The notes: generated by a model from the sequence alone, not told the origin. DNA of 64,000 nucleotides from Scandinavium lactucae (GCF_033843265.1 NZ_JAWXRD010000001.1:310001-374000), one strand, 5' to 3'. Shown: positions 37,865-47,196, counted from the stretch's first letter. Program-made: numbers and translations.

Positions 37865-40528
37865 ATGTCAGACCGTTTACAAAATGACGTGGATCCGATC
37901 GAAACTCGCGACTGGCTACAGGCGATCGAATCGGTCATCCGTGAAGAAGGTGTTGAGCGTGCTCAGTATCTTATTGATCAACTGCTTTCCGAAGCCCGCA
38001 AAGGCGGTGTGAACGTGGCAGCTGGTGCCGGGGCAAGCAATTATGTGAACACGATTGCCGTTGAAGATGAACCGGAATACCCGGGCAATCTGGATCTGGA
38101 ACGTCGCATTCGTTCTGCTATCCGCTGGAACGCGATCATGACCGTTCTGCGCGCGTCCAAGAAAGACCTGGAACTGGGTGGCCACATGTCCTCCTTCCAG
38201 TCTTCTGCGACCATTTATGAAGTGTGCTACAACCACTTCTTCCGTGCGCGCAATGACAAAGACGGCGGCGACCTGGTGTACTTCCAGGGCCACATCTCTC
38301 CGGGCGTTTACGCACGTGCCTTCCTTGAAGGTCGTCTGACCGAAGAGCAGATGAACAACTTCCGTCAGGAAGTTCACGGCAACGGTCTGTCCTCATACCC
38401 GCACCCGAAACTGATGCCAGAATTCTGGCAGTTCCCGACCGTTTCCATGGGTCTGGGCCCAATCGGTGCTATCTACCAGGCTAAATTCCTGAAATATCTG
38501 GAACACCGTGGCCTGAAAGACACCTCTCAGCAGACCGTTTACGCCTTCCTGGGCGACGGTGAGATGGATGAGCCAGAATCCAAAGGTGCAATCACCATCG
38601 CGACCCGCGACAAACTGGACAACCTGTGCTTCATCATCAACTGTAACCTGCAGCGCCTTGATGGCCCGGTCACCGGTAACGGCAAAATCGTTAACGAACT
38701 GGAAGGCATCTTCAGCGGTGCTGGCTGGAACGTGGTGAAAGTCATGTGGGGCGGTCGTTGGGATGAGCTGCTGCGTAAAGACACCAGCGGTAAGCTGATT
38801 CAGCTGATGAACGAAACCGTTGATGGCGATTACCAGACCTTCAAATCCAAAAACGGCGCGTATGTGCGTGAGCACTTCTTCGGTAAATATCCGGAGACCG
38901 CTGCCCTGGTTGCCGACTGGACTGACGATCAGATCTGGGCCCTGAACCGTGGTGGTCACGATCCGAAGAAAGTCTACGCTGCACTGAAAAACGCGCAGGA
39001 CACCAAAGGCAAAGCGACCGTTATCCTGGCTCATACCGTTAAAGGTTATGGCATGGGCGAAACTGCCGAAGGCAAAAACATCGCTCACCAGGTGAAGAAA
39101 ATGAACATGGACGGTGTTCGCTACGTCCGCGATCGTTTCAACGTGCCGGTATCCGATGCTGACATCGAAAAACTGCCGTACGTTACCTTCCCTGAAGGTT
39201 CTGAAGAACACACCTATCTGCACGCTCAGCGTCAGAAGCTGCACGGCTACCTGCCGAGCCGCCAGGTGAACTTCACCGAGAAACTGGAAATGCCTGCGCT
39301 GGCTGATTTCTCTCAGCTGCTCGAAGAGCAGAACAAAGAGATCTCCACCACCATCGCTTTCGTGCGTGCCCTGAACGTGATGCTGAAGAACCCGTCTATC
39401 AAAGACCGTCTGGTTCCAATCCTCGCCGATGAAGCGCGTACCTTCGGTATGGAAGGTCTGTTCCGTCAGATTGGTATCTACAGCTCCAACGGCCAGCAGT
39501 ACACCCCGCAGGACCGTGAGCAGGTAGCGTATTACAAAGAAGATGAGAAAGGTCAGATCCTGCAGGAAGGTATCAACGAACTGGGTGCTGGCGCATCCTG
39601 GCTGGCTGCTGCGACCTCTTACAGCACCAACAACCTGCCAATGATCCCGTTCTACATCTACTACTCGATGTTCGGCTTCCAGCGTATCGGCGATCTGTGC
39701 TGGCAGGCTGGCGATCAGCAGGCTCGCGGCTTCCTGGTCGGCGGTACCTCCGGTCGTACGACGCTGAACGGCGAAGGTCTGCAGCACGAAGATGGTCACA
39801 GCCATATTCAGTCTCTGACTATCCCGAACTGTATCTCTTACGACCCGTCTTACGCGTACGAAGTTGCTGTCATCATGCATGACGGTCTGGTTCGCATGTA
39901 CGGTGAGAAACAAGAGAACGTGTTCTACTACATCACCACCCTGAACGAAAACTACCACATGCCGGCGATGCCGGAAGGTGCTGAGGAAGGTATCCGTAAA
40001 GGTATCTACAAACTCGAAACCGTTGAAGGTAGCAAAGGTAAAGTTCAGCTGCTGGGCTCCGGTTCTATCCTGCGTCACGTTCGTGAAGCAGCGCAGATCC
40101 TGGCGAAAGATTACGGCGTGGGCTCTGACGTGTACTCCGTCACCTCCTTCACCGAACTGGCCCGTGACGGTCAGGACTGTGAGCGCTGGAACATGTTGCA
40201 CCCGATGGAAACGCCACGCGTTCCGTACATCGCTCAGGTGATGAACGACGCGCCGGCAGTGGCATCGACTGACTATATGAAACTGTTTGCTGAACAGGTT
40301 CGTACTTATGTACCGGCTGATGATTACCGCGTACTGGGTACTGACGGCTTTGGTCGCTCTGACAGCCGTGAAAACCTGCGTCACCACTTCGAAGTTGATG
40401 CTTCTTATGTGGTGGTTGCAGCCCTGGGCGAACTGGCTAAACGTGGCGAAATCGACAAGAAAGTGGTGGCGGAAGCAATCACCAAGTTCAACATCGATGC
40501 AGATAAAGTTAACCCGCGTCTGGCGTAA
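37865..40528 (+). CDS. aceE: Pyruvate dehydrogenase E1 component
   Basis: Thiamine diphosphate-dependent subunit that decarboxylates pyruvate and acetylates the E2 lipoyl groups. It is 887 residues, the homodimeric type of gamma-proteobacteria. The ThDP motif starts at GDGEMDEPES and runs to the INCNLQ segment (about residues 230-260), and the conserved active-site stretch HEDGHSHIQS lies near 640. The ATG follows AAGGAAT. Expressed from the pdhR promoter, 14 bp before aceF. Confidence 0.98.
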   Translation: MSDRLQNDVDPIETRDWLQAIESVIREEGVERAQYLIDQLLSEARKGGVNVAAGAGASNYVNTIAVEDEPEYPGNLDLERRIRSAIRWNAIMTVLRASKKDLELGGHMSSFQSSATIYEVCYNHFFRARNDKDGGDLVYFQGHISPGVYARAFLEGRLTEEQMNNFRQEVHGNGLSSYPHPKLMPEFWQFPTVSMGLGPIGAIYQAKFLKYLEHRGLKDTSQQTVYAFLGDGEMDEPESKGAITIATRDKLDNLCFIINCNLQRLDGPVTGNGKIVNELEGIFSGAGWNVVKVMWGGRWDELLRKDTSGKLIQLMNETVDGDYQTFKSKNGAYVREHFFGKYPETAALVADWTDDQIWALNRGGHDPKKVYAALKNAQDTKGKATVILAHTVKGYGMGETAEGKNIAHQVKKMNMDGVRYVRDRFNVPVSDADIEKLPYVTFPEGSEEHTYLHAQRQKLHGYLPSRQVNFTEKLEMPALADFSQLLEEQNKEISTTIAFVRALNVMLKNPSIKDRLVPILADEARTFGMEGLFRQIGIYSSNGQQYTPQDREQVAYYKEDEKGQILQEGINELGAGASWLAAATSYSTNNLPMIPFYIYYSMFGFQRIGDLCWQAGDQQARGFLVGGTSGRTTLNGEGLQHEDGHSHIQSLTIPNCISYDPSYAYEVAVIMHDGLVRMYGEKQENVFYYITTLNENYHMPAMPEGAEEGIRKGIYKLETVEGSKGKVQLLGSGSILRHVREAAQILAKDYGVGSDVYSVTSFTELARDGQDCERWNMLHPMETPRVPYIAQVMNDAPAVASTDYMKLFAEQVRTYVPADDYRVLGTDGFGRSDSRENLRHHFEVDASYVVVAALGELAKRGEIDKKVVAEAITKFNIDADKVNPRLA

Positions 40529-40542
40529 GAGGTAAAAGAAGA

Positions 40543-42429
40543 ATGGCTATCGAAATCAATGTGCCGGACATCGGGGCTGATGAAGTTGAAATCACCGAGA
40601 TCCTGGTCAAAGTTGGCGACAAAGTTGAAGCAGAACAGTCGCTGATCACCGTAGAAGGCGACAAAGCCTCTATGGAAGTTCCGTCTCCACAGGCTGGCAT
40701 CGTTAAAGAGATCAAAGTCTCTGTCGGTGACAAAACCGAGACCGGTAAACTTATCATGATTTTCGATTCTGCCGACGGTGCAGCAGCTGCACCTGCTCAG
40801 GCAGAAGAGAAGAAAGAAGCGGCACCTGCTGCTGCCCCAGCTGCGGCTGCGGCGAAAGATGTTAACGTACCGGATATCGGCGGCGACGAAGTTGAAGTTA
40901 CCGAAATCATGGTCAAAGTGGGCGACACCGTTGCCGCTGAACAGTCGCTGATCACCGTTGAAGGCGACAAAGCCTCGATGGAAGTTCCGGCTCCGTTCGC
41001 GGGCGTTGTGAAAGAGATCAAAATCAACACCGGCGACAAAGTGTCTACCGGTTCCCTGATTATGGTCTTCGAAGTGGCGGGTGAAGCACCGGCTGCTGCA
41101 CCTGCTCAGGCCGCTGCTCCAGCCGCCGCTGCGGCTCCGGCTGCAACCGGCGCGAAAGACGTTAACGTACCGGACATCGGCGGTGACGAAGTTGAAGTGA
41201 CCGAAGTGATGGTGAAAGTGGGCGACAAAGTTGCCGCTGAGCAGTCACTGATAACCGTTGAAGGTGACAAGGCTTCAATGGAAGTTCCGGCTCCGTTCGC
41301 AGGTACCGTAAAAGAAATCAAAATCAGCACCGGCGACAAAGTGTCTACGGGTTCTCTGATCATGGTCTTCGAAGTTGAAGGCGCAGCCCCTGCTGCGGCT
41401 CCGGCGGCTGCACCCGCTGCTGCGGCTCCAGCTCAGGCAAAAGCGGCTCCGGCTGCAGCCCCTGCGGCGAAAGCGGAAGGCAAATCTGAGTTCGCTGAAA
41501 ACGACGCTTACATCCACGCGACTCCGCTGATCCGCCGCCTGGCGCGCGAATTCGGCGTGAACCTGGCGAAAGTGAAAGGCACCGGTCGTAAAGGCCGTAT
41601 CCTGCGCGAAGACGTTCAGGCCTACGTGAAAGACGCCGTCAAACGCGCAGAGTCTGCACCTGCCGCTGCCACAGGTGGTGGTCTGCCGGGCATGCTGCCA
41701 TGGCCGAAAGTTGACTTCAGCAAGTTTGGTGAAATCGAAGAAGTGGAAATGGGCCGCATCCAGAAAATCTCTGGTGCTAACCTGAGCCGTAACTGGGTGA
41801 TGATCCCGCACGTTACGCACTTCGACAAAACAGATATCACCGATCTGGAAGCGTTCCGCAAACAGCAGAACGAAGAAGCCGCTAAGCGCAAACTGGACGT
41901 GAAATTCACCCCAGTGGTCTTCATTATGAAAGCCGTTGCAACCGCGCTGGAGCAGATGCCTCGCTTCAACAGCTCCCTGTCTGAAGACGGTCAGAAGCTG
42001 ACGCTGAAGAAATACATCAACATCGGTGTGGCGGTTGATACCCCGAATGGTCTGGTTGTTCCAGTCTTTAAAGACGTGAACAAGAAGAGCATCACCGAAC
42101 TGTCTCGCGAGCTGATGGCTATCTCTAAGAAAGCCCGTGATGGCAAGCTGACCGCTGGCGAAATGCAGGGCGGCTGCTTCACCATCTCCAGCCTGGGCGG
42201 CATCGGGACAACTCACTTCGCGCCTATCGTTAACGCGCCGGAAGTGGCTATCCTCGGTGTGTCCAAGTCGGCGATGGAGCCGGTGTGGAATGGTAAAGAG
42301 TTCGTTCCGCGTCTGATGATGCCGATGTCTCTCTCCTTCGACCACCGTGTGATCGACGGCGCTGATGGTGCTCGCTTCATTACCATCATCAACAACACCC
42401 TGGCTGACATTCGCCGCCTGGTGATGTAA
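40543..42429 (+). CDS. aceF: Pyruvate dehydrogenase E2, dihydrolipoyl acetyltransferase
   Basis: Core of the pyruvate dehydrogenase complex. The 628-residue product has three tandem lipoyl domains (about 1-80, 105-185, 205-285), each with its lipoylated lysine in EGDKASME, joined by long Ala/Pro linkers. A peripheral subunit-binding domain (ATPLIRRLAREFGVNL) and a C-terminal catalytic domain with the active-site DHRVIDGADG follow. The lipoyl repeats also make internal DNA repeats of about 300 bp. Two residues shorter than I recall for E. coli, through the linkers. Confidence 0.98.
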   Translation: MAIEINVPDIGADEVEITEILVKVGDKVEAEQSLITVEGDKASMEVPSPQAGIVKEIKVSVGDKTETGKLIMIFDSADGAAAAPAQAEEKKEAAPAAAPAAAAAKDVNVPDIGGDEVEVTEIMVKVGDTVAAEQSLITVEGDKASMEVPAPFAGVVKEIKINTGDKVSTGSLIMVFEVAGEAPAAAPAQAAAPAAAAAPAATGAKDVNVPDIGGDEVEVTEVMVKVGDKVAAEQSLITVEGDKASMEVPAPFAGTVKEIKISTGDKVSTGSLIMVFEVEGAAPAAAPAAAPAAAAPAQAKAAPAAAPAAKAEGKSEFAENDAYIHATPLIRRLAREFGVNLAKVKGTGRKGRILREDVQAYVKDAVKRAESAPAAATGGGLPGMLPWPKVDFSKFGEIEEVEMGRIQKISGANLSRNWVMIPHVTHFDKTDITDLEAFRKQQNEEAAKRKLDVKFTPVVFIMKAVATALEQMPRFNSSLSEDGQKLTLKKYINIGVAVDTPNGLVVPVFKDVNKKSITELSRELMAISKKARDGKLTAGEMQGGCFTISSLGGIGTTHFAPIVNAPEVAILGVSKSAMEPVWNGKEFVPRLMMPMSLSFDHRVIDGADGARFITIINNTLADIRRLVM

Positions 42430-42432
42430 GCG

Positions 42433-42461
42433 AAAAAGCCGGCCAATCGGCCGGCTTTTTT
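42433..42461 (+). terminator. Terminator after aceF
   Basis: Stem GCCGGCC/GGCCGGC around AATC (42438-42455), flanked by AAAAA and TTTTTT. It would end most pdhR-aceEF transcripts before lpd, which has its own promoter in E. coli. Confidence 0.85.
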
Positions 42462-42525
42462 CTGGTAATCTCATTGCGCACCATGAGGTTATCGCTGCAA
42501 AAGACAAATCGTTTGCCGTTTGTTG

Positions 42526-42627
42526 TTTCAAAATTGTTAACAATTTTGTAAAATACGGGCGGATAGAACGTCCCGGTGGCAATGGGCGTTAAAGACCAGG
42601 GACCGCCGGAAATAAATTACAGAGGTC
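42526..42627 (+). promoter_or_regulatory. lpd promoter/leader region
   Basis: An 18-bp perfect palindrome AAAATTGTTAACAATTTT (42530-42547) lies just upstream of a -10-like TAAAAT (42549-42554). The same sequence is present in the E. coli lpd promoter, a target of ArcA. The following leader is short (about 70 nt) and, unlike the E. coli leader as I remember it, has no interspersed palindrome. Confidence 0.65.
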
Positions 42628-42630
42628 ATG

Positions 42631-44055
42631 ATGAGTACTGAAATCAAAACTCAGGTCGTGGTACTTGGGGCAGGCCCGGCAGGTTATTCCGCTGCCTTCC
42701 GTTGCGCTGATTTAGGTCTGGAAACCGTCATCGTCGAGCGTTACAGCACCCTCGGTGGTGTTTGTCTGAACGTCGGCTGTATCCCTTCTAAAGCACTGCT
42801 GCACGTTGCGAAAGTTATCGAAGAAGCCAAAGCGCTGGCTGAACACGGTATCGTCTTCGGTGAGCCGAAAACCGATATCGACAAGATTCGTACCTGGAAA
42901 GAAAAAGTAATCACCCAACTGACCGGCGGCCTCGCTGGTATGGCCAAAGGCCGTAAAGTGAAAGTGGTCAACGGTCTGGGTAAATTCACCGGTGCTAACA
43001 CGCTGGAAGTGGAAGGCGAAAACGGCAAAACCGTAATCAACTTCGACAACGCGATCATCGCGGCGGGTTCCCGTCCGATCGAACTGCCGTTCATTCCGCA
43101 TGAAGATCCGCGCGTATGGGATTCCACCGACGCTCTGGAACTGAAAACCGTACCGAAACGCCTGCTGGTCATGGGTGGCGGTATCATCGGTCTGGAAATG
43201 GGTACCGTGTACCATTCGCTGGGTTCAGAGATTGACGTGGTTGAAATGTTCGACCAGGTTATCCCGGCTGCCGATAAAGACGTGGTTAAAGTCTTCACCA
43301 AGCGCATCAGCAAGAAATTCAACCTGATGCTGGAAACCAAAGTGACTGCCGTTGAAGCGAAAGAAGACGGTATTTACGTTTCCATGGAAGGCAAAAAAGC
43401 CCCTGCTGAAGCGCAGCGTTACGACGCGGTGCTGGTGGCTATCGGTCGTGTGCCGAACGGTAAAAACCTCGACGCAGGCAAAGCAGGCGTGGAAGTCGAC
43501 GACCGTGGTTTCATCCGCGTTGACAAGCAGCTGCGCACTAACGTGCCGCACATCTTTGCTATCGGCGATATCGTCGGTCAGCCAATGCTGGCACACAAAG
43601 GTGTTCACGAAGGTCACGTAGCCGCGGAAGTTATCGCCGGCATGAAGCACTACTTCGATCCGAAAGTGATCCCATCCATCGCGTACACTGAGCCAGAAGT
43701 TGCCTGGGTTGGTCTGACCGAGAAAGAAGCGAAAGAGAAAGGCATCAGCTACGAAACCGCCACCTTCCCGTGGGCTGCTTCTGGCCGTGCTATCGCTTCC
43801 GATTGCGCAGACGGTATGACCAAACTGATTTTCGACAAAGAAACTCACCGTGTTATTGGTGGTGCGATTGTCGGCACCAACGGCGGCGAGCTGCTGGGTG
43901 AAATCGGTCTGGCTATCGAAATGGGCTGTGATGCAGAAGACATCGCGCTGACCATCCATGCTCACCCGACTCTGCATGAGTCAGTGGGTCTGGCGGCAGA
44001 AGTGTTCGAAGGTAGCATCACCGACCTGCCGAACCCGAAAGCGAAAAAGAAATAA
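42631..44055 (+). CDS. lpd: Dihydrolipoyl dehydrogenase (E3)
   Basis: FAD flavoprotein that reoxidises lipoyl groups for pyruvate and 2-oxoglutarate dehydrogenases and the glycine cleavage system. It is 474 residues: FAD fingerprint GAGPAGYSAA, the redox disulfide GGVCLNVGCIPSK, the NAD-binding GGGIIGLEMG, and the C-terminal interface with the His-Glu pair in HAHPTLHE. Two adjacent ATGs occur; the second (42631) gives MSTEIKTQ as in E. coli. Confidence 0.98.
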   Translation: MSTEIKTQVVVLGAGPAGYSAAFRCADLGLETVIVERYSTLGGVCLNVGCIPSKALLHVAKVIEEAKALAEHGIVFGEPKTDIDKIRTWKEKVITQLTGGLAGMAKGRKVKVVNGLGKFTGANTLEVEGENGKTVINFDNAIIAAGSRPIELPFIPHEDPRVWDSTDALELKTVPKRLLVMGGGIIGLEMGTVYHSLGSEIDVVEMFDQVIPAADKDVVKVFTKRISKKFNLMLETKVTAVEAKEDGIYVSMEGKKAPAEAQRYDAVLVAIGRVPNGKNLDAGKAGVEVDDRGFIRVDKQLRTNVPHIFAIGDIVGQPMLAHKGVHEGHVAAEVIAGMKHYFDPKVIPSIAYTEPEVAWVGLTEKEAKEKGISYETATFPWAASGRAIASDCADGMTKLIFDKETHRVIGGAIVGTNGGELLGEIGLAIEMGCDAEDIALTIHAHPTLHESVGLAAEVFEGSITDLPNPKAKKK

Positions 44056-44070
44056 GTTTTCTGAATGTAA

Positions 44071-44097
44071 GAAGCGGCCTTAGGGCCGCTTTTTTTA
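44071..44097 (+). terminator. Rho-independent terminator after lpd
   Basis: Stem AGCGGCC/GGCCGCT (44073-44079 with 44084-44090) followed by seven T. Confidence 0.88.
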
Positions 44098-44246
44098 TGT
44101 CTGTAAAAAACCAGTCAGGACAAGGTTTGGAGCTAACTTGTTTATTTAAAAACATTTCTACGTAAACATCTGTGCACATCTATTCGTTATCATGAGTATA
44201 ATAACTAGGTAAACTTATAGGGTGAAAACTATAAATGAGGTGCAGC

Positions 44247-44531
44247 ATGAAAACTTTTCTGACTACCGCAATCCTGGCAACGACGCTGTTTTCTGGTCTG
44301 GCATTGGCCGACGATCCGGTTATCCCGTGGGCGGATAACAGCGGTGGAACTGAAACCACGCACATCGCGGCCATGGGCGAGAACCTGAATGCGCAGCATC
44401 AGGCTATCTCTAAAACTCAGGAAGGCGTTTGGGCCGCCAACTCCGGCAGCATTAAAGCTGATGAAGGCGCACTGTCCAGCACTCGACCTGCCGTTGTCGC
44501 ACAGCCAGGCCTGATGCCGCATCAGGGCTAA
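44247..44531 (+). CDS. Small exported protein of unknown function
   Basis: 94-residue protein that I do not recognise. A typical Sec signal peptide (MKTFLTTAILATTLFSGLALA) precedes a mature chain of about 73 polar residues without cysteine or repeats. The ATG at 44247 has GAGG 6 nt upstream and yields a normal signal peptide; an ATG at 44235 would add four residues. It is a single-gene unit with an AT-rich upstream region, and it converges on the 42-bp repeat array. There is no counterpart after lpd in E. coli as I remember it. Confidence 0.75.
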   Translation: MKTFLTTAILATTLFSGLALADDPVIPWADNSGGTETTHIAAMGENLNAQHQAISKTQEGVWAANSGSIKADEGALSSTRPAVVAQPGLMPHQG

Positions 44532-44534
44532 GCT

Positions 44535-44695
44535 GTAGTCGGGTCAGCACAGCGCCACCCGACACAAATATGACAGTAGGTCGGGTCAGCGCAGCGCCAC
44601 CCGACACAAATATGACAGTAGGTCGGGTCAGCACAGCGCCACCCGACACAAATATGGCAGTAGGTCGGGTCAGCGTAGCGCCACCCGACACAAAC
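44535..44695. repeat. Tandem array of four 42-bp palindromic units
   Basis: Units begin at 44535 (41 bp), 44576, 44618 and 44660 (truncated). Each contains GTCGGGTCAGC...CGCCACCCGAC, a stem-forming inverted repeat, followed by ACAAATATGRCA. Variation is limited to the loop (CAGCAC, CAGCGC, CAGCAC, CAGCGT). It fills the convergent gap between the small exported protein and the HbpS-like gene and probably works as a REP-like transcription end for both strands. Confidence 0.93.
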
Positions 44696-44700
44696 AGAGC

Positions 44701-45180
44701 TTAGCGTTTAACGTTATCCAGTGCCGCTTGCGCACAAGCTTCGTCCAGGTTGCCACCCGGCGCACCGCCGATACCGATAGCCCCGATCACCTCATTCCCG
44801 TCTTTTACCGGTAATCCCCCGGCCAGCAATAACAGGCCCGGGATATCACGTAAATTCTGCGCACCCGCGTTGTTCTGCGCCGCCTCCATCACTTTGCCAC
44901 TGGCATTTTTCATACTCAGGGCTGTAAAGGCTTTCATTTCGCTGGCCTTCACGGTGTGCGGCCCGGCGTTATCGGTACGCTGAACGGCTTTGATCACACC
45001 CGCGCGGTCGACCACGGTTACCGTTACCTGATAGTTGTTCGCGGTGCAGGATTTGATGGCTTCCTGCGCCAGGCTATTGGCCTCGGCCAGCGAGATGTTT
45101 TTCTGGCTCAGTGATTCGGCCTGGGCGGCAGTGGTCGCGAACCCGGCAAGCAATGCAGCGGTAATGATGAATTTGTTCAT
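44701..45180 (-). CDS. Exported GlcG/HbpS family protein
   Basis: 159-residue protein of the GlcG/HbpS (DUF336) family, small alpha/beta proteins that in Streptomyces bind haem or iron outside the cell. The signal peptide is MNKFIITAALLAGFATTAAQA, and the family core follows: SLAEANSLAQEAIKSC, VTVVDRAGVIKAVQR and the glycine-rich GGLPVKDGNEVIGAIGIGG. It is transcribed after the sensor kinase and response regulator (87 bp gap), suggesting a signal-input or output role. GAGGA precedes the ATG. Confidence 0.88.
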   Translation of the reverse strand: MNKFIITAALLAGFATTAAQAESLSQKNISLAEANSLAQEAIKSCTANNYQVTVTVVDRAGVIKAVQRTDNAGPHTVKASEMKAFTALSMKNASGKVMEAAQNNAGAQNLRDIPGLLLLAGGLPVKDGNEVIGAIGIGGAPGGNLDEACAQAALDNVKR

Positions 45181-45267
45181 GGCGTTGTTCCTCGTTGTTG
45201 TTGGTCATTATCCTAACAACGTGGAACAGCCAACGTAATTCGGAGGAATACGCAGCGATCCTGGTAA

Positions 45268-45879
45268 TTATACGTAGTGCAGCTTGTCGTATTCGCGGAT
45301 CGCCTGCACCAGACTGCTGACGCCGAGTTTGTTAAAAATGGCCGCCCGGTGCGCCTCGACGGTTCGCGTCGACAGGGCCAGACGCACCGCCACCTCTTTG
45401 TTGCTGGCCCCGGTGATCAGTTCGTGCAGCACATCCGTTTCGCGAGCGGTTAGTTGGGCGAAAAGCTGTTTGGCCTGGATATGTTCCTGCCAGGCGTGCG
45501 AGCGGGTTTCGCTTTCGGCAAAGGCTAAATGTACCGTTTCGATTAGCCGGTCCGCATCCAGCGGTTTGGTGAAAAATTCAAAAACGCCGTGATGAAATGC
45601 CCGACGGCAGGCGTCGATAGAGCCGTGACCGGTCATCATCACCACTGGCAGCAGCGGATGTGAGGCACTGTTCTGCTCAAGCCAGGTCAGCCCGCTGCTA
45701 CCCGGCATCCGCATATCCAGCAGCAGACATCCCGTCAACATCCTGTCGGGTGTGCAGGCCGTACTAAAGGCATCGATCGAGTCGAAACTCTGTGTCGTCC
45801 AACCCAGGGTGGAGAACAGAAAAGAGAGCGACTCCCGAATTGAGGCATCGTCATCGACGATAAAAATATGCTTTTCCAT
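45268..45879 (-). CDS. FixJ/LuxR-type response regulator
   Basis: 203-residue two-component regulator. The N-terminal receiver has the acidic pair in FIVDDD, phospho-acceptor Asp55 in LLLDMRMPG, the Thr in MMTGHG and the conserved Lys in FFTKPLD. The C-terminal LuxR/FixJ helix-turn-helix (about residues 140-195) includes LTARETDVLHELITGASNKE. It lies 6 nt after the kinase gene, hence its partner. Targets are unknown; the HbpS-like gene downstream is a likely one. Confidence 0.92.
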   Translation of the reverse strand: MEKHIFIVDDDASIRESLSFLFSTLGWTTQSFDSIDAFSTACTPDRMLTGCLLLDMRMPGSSGLTWLEQNSASHPLLPVVMMTGHGSIDACRRAFHHGVFEFFTKPLDADRLIETVHLAFAESETRSHAWQEHIQAKQLFAQLTARETDVLHELITGASNKEVAVRLALSTRTVEAHRAAIFNKLGVSSLVQAIREYDKLHYV

Positions 45880-45885
45880 CGAGTG

Positions 45886-47196
45886 CTATTTCTCTCTTAT
45901 TAGCCACAAACTAATTTGTGCCCCGCCACCCGGGGCGTTCGCCAGCTCAAGGCTACCGTTCATACGGGTCATGAGTGATTCGCTCAGCGTCAGGCCGAGG
46001 CCTAATCCGCCAAGGCGTTCGCTGAACAGCGGCATCAGGGCGAGCTTCAGGGCTTCAGGGCTCAAGCCGGGGCCACCATCGGAAATCGTCACTTTCACCC
46101 GGTAGCCTGCCGCTTCACTGGCAATGTGTACCCAGCCCTGTGGACTGTCCGCCTGAGCCTGAATCGCGTTGTTTAACAAATTATGCAGCACCTGCTCCAG
46201 CCACAGCCTGTCGGCCTGTACGTACAGCGCGCTGAAATCGTGGGTAATGTAAATCTGTTTTGAGCCTGGCTCACGTTCCAGCAAATTGCCCACCCGCTGC
46301 CAGCTATCGGCCAGATTGACGCGGGTCATCGTGACTTCCTCCTGAACCAGATGGGCGCGAAAACGGGTCAACAGGTCGTTAATCCGCTGCGTCTGGGTCA
46401 GGGCCGAGCGCATGGCGTGTTGTGCCTCGTCAATACGTCCTTGATCCAACTGACGGATCCCGCCCTGGATCCACATCTGTGTAGCGGTCAGCGGTTGGTT
46501 AATTTCATGGACCACGCCCGCCGCCATTTCCCCCAGGGTGTTCAATCGAGCGTGTTGATAATAGTCCGCCCGCTGGCGATCGCTGCGCTGCTGTTTACGT
46601 CCCCACAGCAGCAGCATCGTCATGCTGATGATAAAAGCCCATCCGGCGACCAGCAGCACATGAGGTAATAGTGCCACCCTGAACCAGTGAGGCGTGGCGC
46701 TGGCCTGCAAAATAAACGGCTGAAAATGTTGTGGGAACTGTCGGGTCCAGTGCCAGCGATACGACCCGGGCGTCGGATTTTCCGTCAGGCTCAGGCGAAT
46801 ATCAGCGAAGTGCGCATCCGGGTGAAGCTGAGGGGCCAGATTGACCTGCACCCGAATCTGGCGATAGGGGTTATACAACCAGTAGCTCGTGGCAGAGAGC
46901 GGTTCGACGCGAGGCGCATCCAGCGCTCTGCCAGTGGTCTTTTCCAGAGACTGAATTTGCGGGAACTTTTGCCGTAGCAACGCCAGGTCTTCATCACCGT
47001 TGAGGATGGGGATGACCGATTCATTCTGGGTCAGAGCGGTACTGATGGTACTGAACAGCGCGGTGAATGCCCGATCATATTGCCAGTATTGGCGACGAAT
47101 CTGTTCCGCGTATAGCAGAGCGCTGCACACCAGGCAGGCGGCCAGCCAGAGAAGCATGCCCCGGGCGATATAAGCGCGTTGAGTTGTCATCTGCAT
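45886..47196 (-). CDS. Membrane sensor histidine kinase
   Basis: 436-residue kinase. An N-terminal transmembrane helix (about 10-28), a periplasmic sensor region of about 145 residues without a domain I recognise, and a second helix (about 178-198) come first. The kinase core follows: H-box MAAGVVHEINQPLTATQMWI (phospho-His), N-box VLHNLLNNAIQA, G1 ISDGGPGLS and G2 GLGLGL. The HEINQPL form is typical of FixL/DctB-type kinases that pair with FixJ/NtrC-like regulators. First gene of the kinase-regulator-HbpS-like unit. An ATG two codons downstream is also possible. Confidence 0.92.
   Translation of the reverse strand: MQMTTQRAYIARGMLLWLAACLVCSALLYAEQIRRQYWQYDRAFTALFSTISTALTQNESVIPILNGDEDLALLRQKFPQIQSLEKTTGRALDAPRVEPLSATSYWLYNPYRQIRVQVNLAPQLHPDAHFADIRLSLTENPTPGSYRWHWTRQFPQHFQPFILQASATPHWFRVALLPHVLLVAGWAFIISMTMLLLWGRKQQRSDRQRADYYQHARLNTLGEMAAGVVHEINQPLTATQMWIQGGIRQLDQGRIDEAQHAMRSALTQTQRINDLLTRFRAHLVQEEVTMTRVNLADSWQRVGNLLEREPGSKQIYITHDFSALYVQADRLWLEQVLHNLLNNAIQAQADSPQGWVHIASEAAGYRVKVTISDGGPGLSPEALKLALMPLFSERLGGLGLGLTLSESLMTRMNGSLELANAPGGGAQISLWLIREK

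Noticed and set aside
38393..40387. A 664-codon open frame opposite aceE
   Set aside because: Shadow of a highly expressed, GC-biased gene; no start context, composition typical of antisense frames, and aceE is certain.
40600..41390. Three near-identical DNA segments of about 300 bp
   Set aside because: These are the coding sequences of the three lipoyl domains of AceF, an expected protein repeat and not a mobile repeat.
44452..44691. A minus-strand frame encoding a repeated 14-residue peptide (SGGAxLTRPTxIFV)
   Set aside because: It is a translation of the 42-bp palindromic array; there is no ribosome site, and it overlaps the end of a plausible gene on the other strand.
44535..44695. CRISPR-like appearance of regularly spaced repeats
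   Set aside because: The units are directly tandem with the whole 42 bp conserved, so there are no unique spacers, and no cas genes are near.
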